Below are positions 19,783-30,352 of a stretch of DNA of 64,000 bases, in pieces. Made by a program: the position numbers and the translations under genes. The stretch is from Xenorhabdus innexi (GTDB lineage Bacteria; Pseudomonadota; Gammaproteobacteria; Enterobacterales; Enterobacteriaceae), in assembly GCF_002632485.1 (NCBI RefSeq), contig NZ_NIBU01000018.1, positions 1 through 64,000 on the forward strand, in the 5' to 3' direction. The notes beneath the pieces were generated by a model. That model was not told the DNA's origin. It searched no databases and was given only the letters and a program-made list of their open reading frames with translations. The first letter of the stretch is position 1; the number at the start of each line of letters is the position of its first letter.

Positions 19783-20356
19783 TCAAGTGGATGAGCAAAA
19801 TAATCTTGCCGCTCCGCTCAAAAAACAGCATCTGACAAAAAACAACCAATAATACATATCACGCAAAGTTATATTAACTCTTCGGTAACATTATATAAGT
19901 CTATTTTTATCCCCAGATAGCCGTTTTGTTTTTTTTATTTTCGTATTAGTTACTGAAATGATAATGCAAAGAATGACAAAGAAATACTGAAAGGAATTGA
20001 TTTTATATAACCATTTAATTTTGAATGAAAAAAAATCAAAGTAGAGAATAACAGCAAATCTTGCGCAAGCCGCGTATTATCTTGTGTCAGGCCACTTGTC
20101 TAAACCTAATACACAAGGTTATCCACAGGAACAGTGGATAACTCAACAAATCCTATTAACTATACGAAGTTGCGGAGTTATCCCCTATTGTGAATTTTCT
20201 CAATAATGGCGTGTTTTCATGCTATTTTAGAATTGATTTACGTTATTTTTTGTTCAAAAACAGGACAAAAATTACCAAAAAAGAGTAGATTCTATACTAA
20301 TATTTCAGTTAGCTTACTAATCCCTAAAGGAATTTTAACTAACATTATTCAAACAG
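19783..20356. other. Long AT-rich uvrB-bioD intergenic region
   Basis: About 570 bases without a gene between the uvrB promoter and the bioD stop. It is strongly AT-rich and carries the DnaA-box pair listed separately. No tRNA, terminator or open frame stands out; bioD appears to lack an obvious rho-independent terminator. Confidence 0.5.
20118..20142. promoter_or_regulatory. Paired DnaA boxes (perfect inverted repeat)
   Basis: GTTATCCAC, a seven-base spacer AGGAACA, then GTGGATAAC. The left half includes TTATCCACA (20119-20127), the consensus DnaA box; the right half is the same box on the other strand with one mismatch at the edge. DnaA boxes are known near the E. coli uvrB promoters. Here the pair lies about 350 bases upstream of the LexA box. 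Confidence 0.55.
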
Positions 20357-21055
20357 CTAGTTAACCAATAAATCAATGTTTATATATTTCCCTATATTAC
20401 TGCCTATTCCATGACATTCAGCCTCGATGCCACTCATATGGGGGATAACGCCAAGTAGGTGAGCTGGGATCATTCTCTTCAATGTTGCCAGATATTCAGC
20501 CTGCCGACTGCCGGGCAGTTCAATTTCATTAGCAACCCAACCGGCTAATTTCAGCCCTGAATCCTGTATTGCTTTTGCTGTCAACAAAGCATGATTAATA
20601 CAGCCTAATTTTATGCCTACCGTCAATATTACGGGCAGTTCCTCCTGAATCACCCAGTCGGCAAAAGTACTGTTCTCTGATAGCGGTGTATACCAGCCTC
20701 CGGCTCCCTCAATTAACACCCAGTTTGCTTTTGCTGATAATGTAGTCAGCCCCTGAGACATGACAGAAAACTCAATAGGCTGATTAAGTTCAGCGCTGAC
20801 GATGTGAGGAGATGTCGGTTCAATAAAGGCTAGCCGATTCACCTCCTGATAAGTGAGAGGGACTGAACTGTTATGCAATAAAGCCAGCGCATCCCCGTTA
20901 CGTATACCTTCGGCAGTGAGTTCACTACCTGATGCCACTGGTTTATAACCCGCAGTCTGATAACCTTTTTCATGAGCTGCCTGTAATAATGCACAACTGA
21001 CAACCGTTTTACCCACTTCAGTATCAGTTCCGGTAAGAAAGTATTTACTTGTCAC
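20357..21055 (-). CDS. bioD: Dethiobiotin synthetase BioD
   Basis: 232 residues from GTG 21055, supported by GGAG nine bases upstream and by homology starting at [19 protein letters not shown]-dependent closure of 7,8-diaminopelargonate with CO2 to dethiobiotin. Visible: P-loop GTDTEVGKT (about 8-16), GYKPVASGS, EPTSPHIVSAE, EGAGGWYTPLS near 110, and GWVANEIELPG. Last gene of bioBFCD; its start overlaps the bioC stop by 11 bases. Confidence 0.95.
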   Translation of the reverse strand: MTSKYFLTGTDTEVGKTVVSCALLQAAHEKGYQTAGYKPVASGSELTAEGIRNGDALALLHNSSVPLTYQEVNRLAFIEPTSPHIVSAELNQPIEFSVMSQGLTTLSAKANWVLIEGAGGWYTPLSENSTFADWVIQEELPVILTVGIKLGCINHALLTAKAIQDSGLKLAGWVANEIELPGSRQAEYLATLKRMIPAHLLGVIPHMSGIEAECHGIGSNIGKYINIDLLVN

Positions 21056-21848
21056 AATAAATGACTCCAAAAACAATTTGATAGCTTAATAGATAATCCC
21101 CATTATTTTTGGGATATGCTGCTGAAAGCGCACTCATGCGTTTTCTTGTCATCAGCCCTTGCTGCCGTCCATGATGAAGGTGCGTAGCACCAATGCCTTT
21201 TAGCGAATTTAATAAAGGCAATAATTGCGGATAACGCTGATTATATTGCTGATGTCTGATTTGATGCCGATAAGGCTGACATGCGTCTGCAATGGTCTGC
21301 AAAGGCAGAAACTGGTTAATGTGCCGGTAATCATCAATATGTTTCCATGCTGTTTCCAGCTCCCATAGCGATCCTTGTGCCAGAGTGGAAAATAGGATCA
21401 GCCCACCGGGGCGGGTTACTCGATGAAATTCCTGCAATACCCGGGGCAGTTCATTGCACCATTGCACCGCTAAATTGCTGAAACAGACATCAACACTGTT
21501 ATCAGCCAGCCCCAGATTTTCGATATCCCCTTGCAGATAATAATCAGCAGCCTGTAACCCTTTGGCATGGCTTAACATTCCGGCTGCCAAATCCAGCGCA
21601 ATAACCCGTTTACCCTTCTGTTTCCAGCGTTTACTGAAAAAACCTGTCCCACAGCCAGCATCCAATATCCGGTTACCGATATCTTCTGACTGTACCATTT
21701 TCATCAGATATTCACCGGTTTGTTGCTGTAGTTTTGCCACAGCATCATAGCGGGCAGCCGCTTTACCAAAAGCACCTGCGATTGCCTGTTTGTCAACTCG
21801 ACTCTTATCAATTCTGTTTTTATCAACATCGCTAACTGTCAGATCCAC
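21045..21848 (-). CDS. bioC: Malonyl-ACP O-methyltransferase BioC
   Basis: 267 residues from GTG 21848, which has GGAGG six bases upstream; this start overlaps the bioF stop by 17 bases. SAM-dependent enzyme that methylates malonyl-ACP so that it can enter fatty-acid elongation as a pimeloyl precursor. The N-terminal [17 protein letters not shown] is typical of BioC. SAM-binding motif I is [15 protein letters not shown] (about 57-71), followed by ALDLAAGML and [12 protein letters not shown]. Middle of the bioBFCD operon. Confidence 0.94.
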   Translation of the reverse strand: MDLTVSDVDKNRIDKSRVDKQAIAGAFGKAAARYDAVAKLQQQTGEYLMKMVQSEDIGNRILDAGCGTGFFSKRWKQKGKRVIALDLAAGMLSHAKGLQAADYYLQGDIENLGLADNSVDVCFSNLAVQWCNELPRVLQEFHRVTRPGGLILFSTLAQGSLWELETAWKHIDDYRHINQFLPLQTIADACQPYRHQIRHQQYNQRYPQLLPLLNSLKGIGATHLHHGRQQGLMTRKRMSALSAAYPKNNGDYLLSYQIVFGVIYCDK

Positions 21849-22989
21849 GCAGTGCCTCCAGTAATACATCAATATCCCGTTGGGTGTGATTCGCAGTCAG
21901 CGTGATACGTAAGCGGGCACTGTCCGGCGCTACTGTCGGTGGCAGTATTGCTTTTACCCATAGGTTCTGTTGCTTGAGTCTCTCGGATAATGTGATGCAC
22001 CGTTCATTACTACCGATGATCACGGGTTGAATAGCGGTTTCAGAATCCGTCAGCACAAAAGAGAGGTTTTGTGCTTCACGACGAAAATAACGGATATTAT
22101 TTTGCAGACGCTGGCGCAATTCATCTCCCTCACGAATTTGGCGCATGGCTGCGGAAAGCGCAACCGCCTGAGCCGGTGGCATAGAAGTGCTGTAAATCAA
22201 GTGCCGGGAATATTGGAGAAAGTATTCTGCGGACGTTGCATCACACAGTACCGCCGCACCACTCAAACCAAATGCCTTACCAAAAGTAACGATTAAAATC
22301 TCCGGCTTAACATTCTGCGACCAACAGCTTCCTCTTCCCTCATCACCATAAATTCCGATACCGTGGGCATCATCAACCATCAGCCAACAGTTTGCAGATT
22401 GCGCCTGTCGGGCAATTTCACCCAGTGGTGCACAATCCCCATCCATACTAAAAACACCTTCTGTCACTACCAGTGTTTTGCCTGTACACGATTTTTCCAA
22501 ATACTGTTTCAGAGAATCCGGATTATTATGCAGAAAGCGCCTGAGCTGCGCTGGTGAATGTATGGCTGCTTCCATCAGAGACGCATGGCTCAGGCGGTCG
22601 GCAATAATGCGATCTTCTTTTTCCATCAGAGCCGTTATCACCCCCTGATTAGCTGAATAGCCGGAAATAAACAGTAAAGCTCGGGAATAGCCAAGCCACT
22701 CCGCCAGTTGCTGTTCCAGTGTATGATGAGCTGAGGTATATCCCGTTACATGCCCCGAACCACCACTACCAACACCATACTGTTCAGCACCTTGTTGCCA
22801 CGCAGCAATAATCTCTGGATGTTGACTCAACCCAAGATAATCATTGCTGGAAAAGTTCAGATATTGTTGTCCGTCAGAAGCGTACAAAAACCGCCCGTTT
22901 GAGCATTGATGAATTTGCCTGCTGCGCCATAAGGATGTGCCCCGACGTTCGGCCAGCCGTCGGGAAAGAGAATCTGACCAGTTCATCAT
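21832..22989 (-). CDS. bioF: 8-amino-7-oxononanoate synthase BioF
   Basis: 385 residues. PLP enzyme that condenses pimeloyl-ACP with alanine. Family blocks: [65 protein letters not shown] and the PLP lysine in [12 protein letters not shown] (about 233-244). Start ATGATG overlaps the bioB stop (ATGA), indicating coupled translation; the second ATG is an equally possible start. Confidence 0.96.
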   Translation of the reverse strand: MMNWSDSLSRRLAERRGTSLWRSRQIHQCSNGRFLYASDGQQYLNFSSNDYLGLSQHPEIIAAWQQGAEQYGVGSGGSGHVTGYTSAHHTLEQQLAEWLGYSRALLFISGYSANQGVITALMEKEDRIIADRLSHASLMEAAIHSPAQLRRFLHNNPDSLKQYLEKSCTGKTLVVTEGVFSMDGDCAPLGEIARQAQSANCWLMVDDAHGIGIYGDEGRGSCWSQNVKPEILIVTFGKAFGLSGAAVLCDATSAEYFLQYSRHLIYSTSMPPAQAVALSAAMRQIREGDELRQRLQNNIRYFRREAQNLSFVLTDSETAIQPVIIGSNERCITLSERLKQQNLWVKAILPPTVAPDSARLRITLTANHTQRDIDVLLEALRGSDS

Positions 22990-24026
22990 ATTGCCGCATT
23001 ATAGAATTGTTCGTTGTCAGTATTATTGATGATGGCTTCTGTCAGATGCTGTTGCTGCTGTTTGTCACCAAATGCGGTTTTTGTCTGCTGAGGGTTGATG
23101 CCTAACCGACGGAACAGTTGTAAATCTTTGTCTTCGCCCGGATTCGGCGTTGTCAGTAATTTGCAGCCATAAAAAATAGAGTTAGCGCCTGCCATAAAGC
23201 ACATGGCCTGTGTCTGTTCATTCATCTGCTCACGCCCCGCCGATAAGCGGACATACGATTTCGGCATCATAATACGCGCCACGGCAATAGTGCGGATAAA
23301 GTCAAATGGATCGACTTCTTCATTATTCTCCAGCGGAGTCCCTTTCACTTTTACCAGCATATTAATGGGGACACTTTCCGGCGGCATCGGCAGGTTTGCC
23401 AGTTGCACCAACAGCGCAGCACGGTCACGAATTTCCTCTCCCAATCCGACAATACCGCCTGAACACACTTTAATACCTGCGTCTCTGACATTTTCCAACG
23501 TATCAAGTCTGTCCTGATAACTGCGCGTAGTAATGATGTTGCCGTAAAATTCCGGTGAGGTATCCAGATTATGGTTATAATAATCCAGCCCAGCTTCAGC
23601 CAGACGCTCTGCCTGAGACGGGTTCAGCATTCCCAGTGTCATGCAGGTTTCCATACCCAGTGACTTCACTTCTTTAACCATTTTTTCCAGATAAGGCATA
23701 TCCCGTTCATGTGGGTTTTTCCATGCTGCTCCCATACAAAAGCGAGTCGAGCCTGCCTTTTTAGCTTTATGGGCAGATTCGATAACTTTCTCCACTTCCA
23801 TCAGGCGCTCTTTTTCCAGACCGGTTTTATAACGGGAACTCTGTGGACAATATTTACAATCTTCCGGGCAGGCTCCCGTTTTTATTGAAAGGAGTGTACT
23901 GACCTGAACCTGCTGCGGATCAAAGTGCTCACGATGTACCTGTTGTGCCTGAAACAGTAATTCAAAAAAAGGCTGATCAAACAGAGCCTGAGCCTGCTTG
24001 AGACTCCATTGCTGACGTTCACTCAC
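22986..24026 (-). CDS. bioB: Biotin synthase BioB
   Basis: 346 residues from GTG 24026, the same length as the E. coli enzyme; GGAG lies eight bases upstream. The frame runs 25 codons further 5' into the operator region, but that extension is not conserved. Radical SAM enzyme inserting sulfur into dethiobiotin. The SAM cluster motif is [16 protein letters not shown]; other conserved parts include [42 protein letters not shown] and the RLSAGREQM block with the arginine ligand of the 2Fe-2S cluster. First gene of bioBFCD, regulated by BirA. Confidence 0.96.
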   Translation of the reverse strand: MSERQQWSLKQAQALFDQPFFELLFQAQQVHREHFDPQQVQVSTLLSIKTGACPEDCKYCPQSSRYKTGLEKERLMEVEKVIESAHKAKKAGSTRFCMGAAWKNPHERDMPYLEKMVKEVKSLGMETCMTLGMLNPSQAERLAEAGLDYYNHNLDTSPEFYGNIITTRSYQDRLDTLENVRDAGIKVCSGGIVGLGEEIRDRAALLVQLANLPMPPESVPINMLVKVKGTPLENNEEVDPFDFIRTIAVARIMMPKSYVRLSAGREQMNEQTQAMCFMAGANSIFYGCKLLTTPNPGEDKDLQLFRRLGINPQQTKTAFGDKQQQQHLTEAIINNTDNEQFYNAAI

Positions 24027-24099
24027 AATAACTTCTCCAGTACGAACTAGTAAAAAATAGTACGAAATAAAAGTTGTCAGTTTAAATAACGCCGCTATC

Positions 24100-24133
24100 A
24101 TGTCAACTAAAACAAGAGTTAAAAGGTTTACAA
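24100..24133. promoter_or_regulatory. BirA operator between bioA and bioB
   Basis: ATGTCAACT, 16 bases, then GGTTTACAA. This matches the BirA consensus TTGTAAACC-N16-GGTTTACAA in spacing and in most bases, with a perfect right half. Located seven bases before the bioA start and about 75 bases before bioB, so biotinyl-5'-AMP-bound BirA could repress both directions. Confidence 0.8.
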
Positions 24134-24140
24134 TAGATTT

Positions 24141-25424
24141 ATGATGAATCCTTCAGATATTGAATTTGACCTGCGCCATATCTGGCATCCATACACATCA
24201 ATGAGCCATCCGCTCCCCACTTATCCGGTTGTTTCTGCCAGTGGCGTTGAGCTTGAGCTGTCTGATGGACGCCAATTAATTGACGGTATGTCTTCATGGT
24301 GGGCGGCAATTCACGGCTACAACCATCCTACCCTTAATGAAGCCGCAAAATCGCAAATCGATAAAATGTCGCATGTGATGTTTGGCGGTATTACCCATCC
24401 ACCAGCGATAGAGCTGTGTAAGCAACTGGTAGCAATGACTCCGGCCTCACTGGAATGTGTTTTTCTGGCTGACTCCGGATCGGTCGCGGTAGAAGTTGCC
24501 ATGAAAATGGCCCTGCAATACTGGCAGGCCAGAGAGCAGCAACAGCAGAAAAAACGTCAGAAATTCCTGACACTGAGGCATGGTTATCATGGTGATACTT
24601 TCGGAGCCATGTCAGTCTGTGATCCCGAAAATTCTATGCACAGTCTTTATCAAGGCTATCTGCCCGATCATCTGTTTGCTGATGCGCCGAAATCCCGCTT
24701 TGATGGTGAATGGCAACCGGAAGATATCACTTCTTTCCGGCAACTTTTGTTACAGCATCACGATGAAATCGCCGCCGTTATTCTGGAACCCATTGTTCAG
24801 GGGGCGGGTGGAATGCGGATTTACCATCCTGAATACCTGCGTCAGGTGCGCCATCTTTGTAATGAATATCAGATTCTGTTGATCGCTGATGAAATCGCTA
24901 CCGGCTTCGGGCGCACAGGTAAATTATTTGCCTGTGAACATGCAGACATAGAGCCGGATATTTTGTGCTTAGGCAAAGCATTAACGGGCGGTTATATGAC
25001 CTTATCCGCAACGCTGACTACCCGCCATGTTGCCGAAACCATTAGTCAGGGTGAAGCTGGCTGTTTTATGCATGGCCCGACATTTATGGGTAATCCTCTG
25101 GCCTGCGCGGTTGCCAGCGCCAGCCTGAAATTACTGACAGAAAGCCCGTGGCAACAGCGCATTCAGTCAATTGAATCTCACTTAAAAACAGAGCTGCTGC
25201 CGCTGAAATTTCATGATTCAGTTGAAGACGTCCGGGTATTAGGTGCTATTGGTGTGGTTGAAATGAAACAGGCTGTTGATGTGGCTTCACTCCAGCGCCG
25301 TTTTGTCCAGCAGGGTGCCTGGATCAGGCCGTTCGGACGTTTAGTTTATTTAATGCCTCCTTATATTATTCAGTCTGAGCAATTGTTAAAACTGACAAAC
25401 TCAATTACTGACGCAATAATTTAA
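24141..25424 (+). CDS. bioA: Adenosylmethionine-8-amino-7-oxononanoate aminotransferase BioA
   Basis: 427 residues. PLP enzyme transferring an amino group from SAM to make 7,8-diaminopelargonate. Conserved parts: [17 protein letters not shown] at the N-terminus, [65 protein letters not shown] and the PLP lysine in [10 protein letters not shown] (about 276-285). No clear ribosome site precedes ATG 24141 or 24144, and TACAAT at 24129-24134 could be a -10 box, so the mRNA may have almost no leader. Confidence 0.96.
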   Translation: MMNPSDIEFDLRHIWHPYTSMSHPLPTYPVVSASGVELELSDGRQLIDGMSSWWAAIHGYNHPTLNEAAKSQIDKMSHVMFGGITHPPAIELCKQLVAMTPASLECVFLADSGSVAVEVAMKMALQYWQAREQQQQKKRQKFLTLRHGYHGDTFGAMSVCDPENSMHSLYQGYLPDHLFADAPKSRFDGEWQPEDITSFRQLLLQHHDEIAAVILEPIVQGAGGMRIYHPEYLRQVRHLCNEYQILLIADEIATGFGRTGKLFACEHADIEPDILCLGKALTGGYMTLSATLTTRHVAETISQGEAGCFMHGPTFMGNPLACAVASASLKLLTESPWQQRIQSIESHLKTELLPLKFHDSVEDVRVLGAIGVVEMKQAVDVASLQRRFVQQGAWIRPFGRLVYLMPPYIIQSEQLLKLTNSITDAII

Positions 25425-25432
25425 TTATTAAT

Positions 25433-25463
25433 GGCAGCATTGGTAATAATGCTGCCTCTGTTA
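25433..25463 (+). terminator. Rho-independent terminator of bioA
   Basis: GGCAGCATT, six-base loop, AATGCTGCC, then TCTGTTATTTATT. Nine perfect stem pairs directly after the bioA stop. Confidence 0.8.
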
Positions 25464-25594
25464 TTTATTATCAAAAAATAACAGATAATTCATTTATTAT
25501 TAAAAGTCAATTATTGATAAATATTGGCAATCAATTAAACAGATTCTTTCTCATCTAAAGAAAATATTCTTGCTATATTCCACTCACTCCTATT

Positions 25595-25722
25595 TATGCA
25601 CAATGAATTTTAACATGCATCGCGGCGGCAAGGGAGTAAATCCCCGGTCACATAGATAACTATGTGACCGGAGTGAGCGAGCGTAGCCAACAAAGAGGCA
25701 GCTTGAAAGGCGAAGTGTATAT
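25595..25722 (+). repeat. ERIC (IRU) element upstream of unknown gene
   Basis: About 128 bases with GCATCGCGGCGGCAAGGGAG, a long central palindrome CGGTCACATAG/CTATGTGACCG, GTGAGCGAGCGTAGCCAAC and a terminal GTGTATAT. Nearly identical to the copy at 27501. Its right end lies only 22 bases before the start codon of the next gene, which reads in the same direction. Confidence 0.88.
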
Positions 25723-25744
25723 TTTAACCAGAGAGGAATACACC

Positions 25745-26323
25745 ATGAATCAGGAAAAACTGTCTGTACCGTCTAATGAAGAAATGGAAGCTGTATTTAA
25801 ACAATCTCAAAATATATATGAACAAGAGCAATCACACTATGAGGCGATAGCAAAAGAGAAACCTGAACTTGCTCCTTTATTCGGAATCACTCCTGAAATA
25901 CACCCATTGCCTTATCCAGTCCCTGTCGTTAGAACAACAGAGTATGTGAGTGGATATTTTAATATCAATACATATCATCAAATCGGAAGCTATCCATTCA
26001 TTCAAGTATCGTCTTATCCTGTATTAATTGGCAATAATCCTTATCCCAGAAGAAATGCTAATTTTAACGGATATATTTATGGTGGCTATAACATGCCACA
26101 AATAAATTTCAACAATATTTACCTTAGTGGTGTTATTCATCACACTAATACCATTATAAATACACCACTTAATTTCCAGCTTTTCATTTACCCACAGAAA
26201 ATCCATTTACGTTTATTTAAAGGAAACGTTTATCTGGGTGATTTAATTTCTGTACATCAACATAATATATTGGTTACATACCCGATTGTTTTCTCAGGAG
26301 TAGGGAATTTTAATTTCGTCTAA
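25745..26323 (+). CDS. Hypothetical protein
   Basis: 192 residues, not recognised. Start ATG 25745 follows GAGG with an eight-base gap; a longer frame starting upstream only translates the ERIC repeat and is rejected. N-terminal third is helical and charged (NEEMEAVFKQSQNIYEQEQS), with a Pro-rich linker PEIHPLPYPVPVV near 50. The rest is strand-like and very rich in Asn, Tyr and Ile (for example FNGYIYGGYNMPQINFNNIY near 109). No signal peptide, no cysteine, no membrane helix. AT-rich, single-gene unit with its own terminator, inserted between bioA and pgl. No function assigned. Confidence 0.78.
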   Translation: MNQEKLSVPSNEEMEAVFKQSQNIYEQEQSHYEAIAKEKPELAPLFGITPEIHPLPYPVPVVRTTEYVSGYFNINTYHQIGSYPFIQVSSYPVLIGNNPYPRRNANFNGYIYGGYNMPQINFNNIYLSGVIHHTNTIINTPLNFQLFIYPQKIHLRLFKGNVYLGDLISVHQHNILVTYPIVFSGVGNFNFV

Positions 26324-26373
26324 AATAATTTTTTAAATATTTATTTTCACTATATTTCAGAGAAATATTAATT

Positions 26374-26403
26374 GCCGCGCTAAAAATCTGCGCGGCTTCT
26401 TTC
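26374..26403 (+). terminator. Rho-independent terminator of the unknown gene
   Basis: GCCGCGC, nine-base loop TAAAAATCT, GCGCGGC, then TTCTTTC. Sits 50 bases after the stop and also ahead of the convergent pgl stop. Confidence 0.75.
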
Positions 26404-26433
26404 AAAGAGAGATAACCTAAAAGCTCATGGTCA

Positions 26434-27423
26434 TTAGTTCAACGCCAATACCGTTACCCACATCGGGCCTTTACTAACCGGATAACGGGCTAGTCGGGTG
26501 AGCTTTCCGGTATATTTATCAATAGCGGATACTGAAATGTGATCTGATTTCTGACCGGAAGCAATTAAGAAATTACCGTTGTAATCAATAGCAAAACCAC
26601 GGGGTTGGCTTTCTGTCGGATAATGCCCTGCCAGTGTCAGATGATAGCCATCTTCTGACACCACAAAGTGGCTGATAATACTTTCAGAACGCTCACTGGT
26701 GTAGAGATGGCGGCCATCTGGCGTGATATGAATATCCGCAGACCAGCGGGTGCTGGAGAAATCAGTCGGTAATGAGTCTACTGATTGTACTATCCGGTAT
26801 TTTTCCCATTTACGCAGTACATCAACAGTTGAATCCAGTTCATTAACGCAATAAATCGCCGGTTTTTCAGGATGGAAAGCCATATGACGCGGGCCAGCTC
26901 CTGCTTCTGTCGTAATTTCATCCGCGTGACGTTCAGTCAGATAACCGTGGTCATTCAGATCAAAAATACGGATGTGATCTTCTTTCAGGCACGGAACCAG
27001 TAATTGCTGATTTTTCTTATCAATATTGGCTGAATGCGGCGCTTTCAACCCTTCTACAATTTGGATGGGAGCTTTAGCAACGCCATTTTCATCAATAGGA
27101 TGGACACTTAAATTATTGAAGCTATAGGAAGCAGAAAATAAAAAACGCCCTTCTCTGTCCGTTGAAATATGCGTCGGGCTTCCCGGTAACGGGGCAACAG
27201 ACTGCTGCTCTAAACGACCGTCAGCACTGATTTTATAAGTTACAACGCTGAATTGAGGGCGAATCCCGACATATAAGTGTTTGCCATCAGGATGGATTAC
27301 CATTGGCTGTACTTCGCCCGGTACGCTGACTGTCTGGAGCAGTGAAAGCTCTCCGGCAATATTCAAAGACCAGACGTGAATCTGACGGCTATTCGGGCTT
27401 GCTGTATAAACTACTTGTTTCAT
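26434..27423 (-). CDS. pgl: 6-phosphogluconolactonase Pgl
   Basis: 329 residues (E. coli 331). Hydrolyses 6-phosphogluconolactone in the oxidative pentose phosphate pathway. It is the seven-bladed beta-propeller type (YbhE), not the DevB type: repeats of about 45 residues such as [80 protein letters not shown] and [20 protein letters not shown]. Start region [20 protein letters not shown] matches E. coli. Divergent from ybhA across an ERIC element. Confidence 0.95.
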   Translation of the reverse strand: MKQVVYTASPNSRQIHVWSLNIAGELSLLQTVSVPGEVQPMVIHPDGKHLYVGIRPQFSVVTYKISADGRLEQQSVAPLPGSPTHISTDREGRFLFSASYSFNNLSVHPIDENGVAKAPIQIVEGLKAPHSANIDKKNQQLLVPCLKEDHIRIFDLNDHGYLTERHADEITTEAGAGPRHMAFHPEKPAIYCVNELDSTVDVLRKWEKYRIVQSVDSLPTDFSSTRWSADIHITPDGRHLYTSERSESIISHFVVSEDGYHLTLAGHYPTESQPRGFAIDYNGNFLIASGQKSDHISVSAIDKYTGKLTRLARYPVSKGPMWVTVLALN

Positions 27424-27500
27424 TTTCTCTCCTTAAAGCTCCATCACTATTTTATTGATCTGCAATGATTCCTGAAAAAATATGTCTGTTAAACTAAATA

Positions 27501-27630
<130 letters not shown>

Positions 27631-27697
27631 CAGTTTAACCATTTTTCATTAACATATACTGTCTGCTCAAATCATCAACAAGTCTAGAGGCTAATTC

Positions 27698-28513
27698 ATG
27701 TCATACCGCGTTATCGCACTGGATCTGGATGGGACGCTGCTTGATCCACAAAAAAATATTCTGCCAGAATCGCTCGCGGCTCTGAATGAGGCTCGTCAGG
27801 CTGGCATTAAGGTTTTGATCGCCACTGGCCGCCATCATGTTGCCATTCATCCTTTCTATCAGGCACTCAAGCTCGACACACCAGCAATTTGCTGTAACGG
27901 AGCTTATTCATATGATTATCAGGCTAAAAAAGTTCTGACTGCTAATCCTCTCTCGATTCAGGAAGCCTCTCAAGCACTTTCTTATCTACAGGGAACTGAA
28001 ATCGATCATCTGATGTATGTTGATGAGGCTATTTTATATGAATCTCCACACACCGTTACCCGCACCCTTGCATGGTCAGATTCTCTGCCTGAGCATCAGC
28101 GCCCTACTCTCCGCCATATCAGCGATTTTCAGGAAGCCCTGCATAATGTCAGTTTCATCTGGAAATTAGCCACGATGTCCACTGATTTAACGAAATTGCG
28201 TGAGGTCAGTGAAAAAATCAGAGAAGAAATCGATCTGGAATGTGAATGGTCATGGGTTGATCAGGTCGATATCACCAAAAAAGGCAACAGTAAAGGGCTG
28301 TGCTTACAGCAATGGGTTGAATCACAAGGGATGAGCATGAGAGATGTTATTGCTTTTGGCGATAATTTTAATGATATCAGTATGCTGGAATCCGCAGGTT
28401 TGGGGGTTGCAATGGGGAATGCTGTTGATGATGTCAAAGCACGGGCTGATCTTGTCACTAAAAATAATGTTCAGCCCGGTATTGCTGAGGTCATCCGAAA
28501 ATATGTGCTTTAA
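27698..28513 (+). CDS. ybhA: HAD-family phosphatase YbhA (pyridoxal phosphate phosphatase)
   Basis: 271 residues (E. coli 272). Cof-type HAD hydrolase; in E. coli YbhA acts on pyridoxal 5'-phosphate and some sugar phosphates. Motif I DLDGTLL (residues 9-15, nucleophile Asp9), motif II ATGRHH near 42-47, cap domain about 80-190, motif III lysine in GNSKGLCL and motif IV AFGDNFNDISML near 219-230. Adjacent to pgl and modC as in E. coli. Confidence 0.93.
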   Translation: MSYRVIALDLDGTLLDPQKNILPESLAALNEARQAGIKVLIATGRHHVAIHPFYQALKLDTPAICCNGAYSYDYQAKKVLTANPLSIQEASQALSYLQGTEIDHLMYVDEAILYESPHTVTRTLAWSDSLPEHQRPTLRHISDFQEALHNVSFIWKLATMSTDLTKLREVSEKIREEIDLECEWSWVDQVDITKKGNSKGLCLQQWVESQGMSMRDVIAFGDNFNDISMLESAGLGVAMGNAVDDVKARADLVTKNNVQPGIAEVIRKYVL

Positions 28514-28584
28514 GGGTTTTAAGGAGTTAAGGTAGCGTTAGGAGCATAAGTTCATCATGCTCCCTCCAATCCACTAAGCTCAGT

Positions 28585-29649
28585 TTACAGGTGGCGATTT
28601 AACGCAATACTTTTAATTTGGGCATATAACCACTGCCCTTCTCGCAGATTAAGTGCTTCCCGTGCCCACGGAGTGATCCTTGCCCACAGATAATGGTCAC
28701 TCAGGGCAAGTTTGACATCTACCTGCCCCCCATTTTCGAAAAATTCAATCACTTTTACCTGTAAGGTATTACGAATACTGCTGCCTCTTGGCGGCTCTAA
28801 TACTAATGAAACATCCGAAGCATCAATGCGGATACGCAGATCAGTTCCTTCCGTTACAGCAATTTCCGGTAACCAGAGAGCCTTATCAGCTACCGCGACT
28901 GCAGTCATATGATAACGCTGATGATGTTCCATTACTGTCACCGTCAATATACTGCTCAGGTTCTCTTTTTGCAGCCACGGACGCAGTATGCTGTTTGCCC
29001 ACACCTCTTCCAGTGTGCCTGATACTCTGATTTTTCCCTGATCCATCACAACTACGTTGTCAGCCAGATGGATAATTTCATCCAGATTGTGGCTGACATA
29101 CAGGATCGGTATTTTGATATCTTCAGACAGTTTTTCCAGATACGGTAATAATTCACGTTTACGTGGCAGATCCAGTGAGGCCATTGGCTCATCCATCAGC
29201 AATAACTCAGGCCCTGTCAGTAATGCCCGCCCGATCGCAACCCGCTGTTTTTCTCCACCGGATAAGGTTATCGGAAAACGTGATAACAGATGCTCAATGC
29301 CAAGCAACTCGACAATTTTGCCAAAATACGGCTGCATATCCGGTAACATACCATATTGTAAATTCCCTTTAACCCGATAATGCGGAAAAAGCCGGGCATC
29401 CTGAAAAACATAGCCGATTCGACGTTTTTCCGGGGGCAGGAATATTTTGTTTTCTGTATCGACCAGAATGCGTTCATTTAAGATAATCCGGCCTTTCTGC
29501 GGTCGGGTCAGACCAGCAATCGCATTGATTAGCGACGTTTTTCCGGCGCCGGAAAGCCCGAAAATGGCTGTAATGCTTTCCCCCTGTAAAGTGGTATCAA
29601 CCTGCATATGCAGATCACCCAGACGCTGTTCGAAATTTAGTTCTAACAT
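28585..29649 (-). CDS. modC: Molybdate ABC transporter ATP-binding protein ModC
   Basis: 354 residues from ATG 29649 (E. coli 352); start overlaps modB by seven bases. Energises molybdate import. Walker [12 protein letters not shown] at about 31-41, Q-loop [11 protein letters not shown], signature [16 protein letters not shown] near 130, Walker [13 protein letters not shown] and H-loop SHNLDE. After about residue 290 there is a MOP/TOBE domain ([20 protein letters not shown]) that binds oxyanion. Last gene of modABC. Confidence 0.96.
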   Translation of the reverse strand: MLELNFEQRLGDLHMQVDTTLQGESITAIFGLSGAGKTSLINAIAGLTRPQKGRIILNERILVDTENKIFLPPEKRRIGYVFQDARLFPHYRVKGNLQYGMLPDMQPYFGKIVELLGIEHLLSRFPITLSGGEKQRVAIGRALLTGPELLLMDEPMASLDLPRKRELLPYLEKLSEDIKIPILYVSHNLDEIIHLADNVVVMDQGKIRVSGTLEEVWANSILRPWLQKENLSSILTVTVMEHHQRYHMTAVAVADKALWLPEIAVTEGTDLRIRIDASDVSLVLEPPRGSSIRNTLQVKVIEFFENGGQVDVKLALSDHYLWARITPWAREALNLREGQWLYAQIKSIALNRHL

Positions 29650-30341
29650 GCTGCCCCCAACCGCTTTCTTCCCCAGCGGGTCAGCCATTCGGACAGCAAT
29701 AATGACACCAGAGCCAAAATCACTGCAATCACACATAAACGCGCAGCCGCGGTTTCTGCTCCGGGCATTTCAATCAATGTATACATGGCAAGGGGGATGG
29801 TTCGTGTCTCACCGGGAATATTTGACACAAAAGTAATCGTTGCACCAAATTCCCCCAGCGAACGGGCAAAAGCCAGCACAGAGCCAACAATAATTCCCGG
29901 CAATGAAAGTGGTAACGTAATCGTGAAAAAGACCTTAAGTGAACTGGCTCCTAATGTGCGCGCTGCCTGTTCCAGACGAAGATCTATCGCCTCCAGCGCC
30001 AGACGGATTGCCCTGACCATGAGTGGAAAGGCAACTACTGCCGAAGCCAGTGCCGCACCTGTCCAGTTGAATGCGAAGCTGACACCAAACCAGTCATAGA
30101 GAAATTCGCCGAATAGGCCGCGCCGCCCCATACTGATTAGCAACAGATAACCCACAACAACCGGAGGCAATACCAGTGGTAAATGGATCACACTATCAAG
30201 CAGGGATTTGCCAAAAAACTGACAACGCGCCAGAACCCATGCCATCAAAATCCCTAATGGCAAACTGAACAACACGGCAATCCCTGAGATTTTCAGACTC
30301 AGTAAAATTGCCTGCCATTCATATTCACTTAACATCTCCAA
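29643..30341 (-). CDS. modB: Molybdate ABC transporter permease ModB
   Basis: 232 residues, five to six membrane helices. The cytoplasmic EAA loop reads [20 protein letters not shown] near residue 130 and docks on ModC; it is followed by [20 protein letters not shown] and EFGAT, typical of ModB/CysU-type permeases. Start at the first ATG (30341) or the one two codons later. It begins 11 bases after the modA stop. Confidence 0.95.
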   Translation of the reverse strand: MEMLSEYEWQAILLSLKISGIAVLFSLPLGILMAWVLARCQFFGKSLLDSVIHLPLVLPPVVVGYLLLISMGRRGLFGEFLYDWFGVSFAFNWTGAALASAVVAFPLMVRAIRLALEAIDLRLEQAARTLGASSLKVFFTITLPLSLPGIIVGSVLAFARSLGEFGATITFVSNIPGETRTIPLAMYTLIEMPGAETAAARLCVIAVILALVSLLLSEWLTRWGRKRLGAAC

Positions 30342-30352
30342 AAGAATAGTTC

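Noticed and set aside
25664-25744. Upstream extension of the unknown gene at 25745
   Set aside because: The extra 27 codons only translate the ERIC repeat; a good ribosome site precedes ATG 25745.
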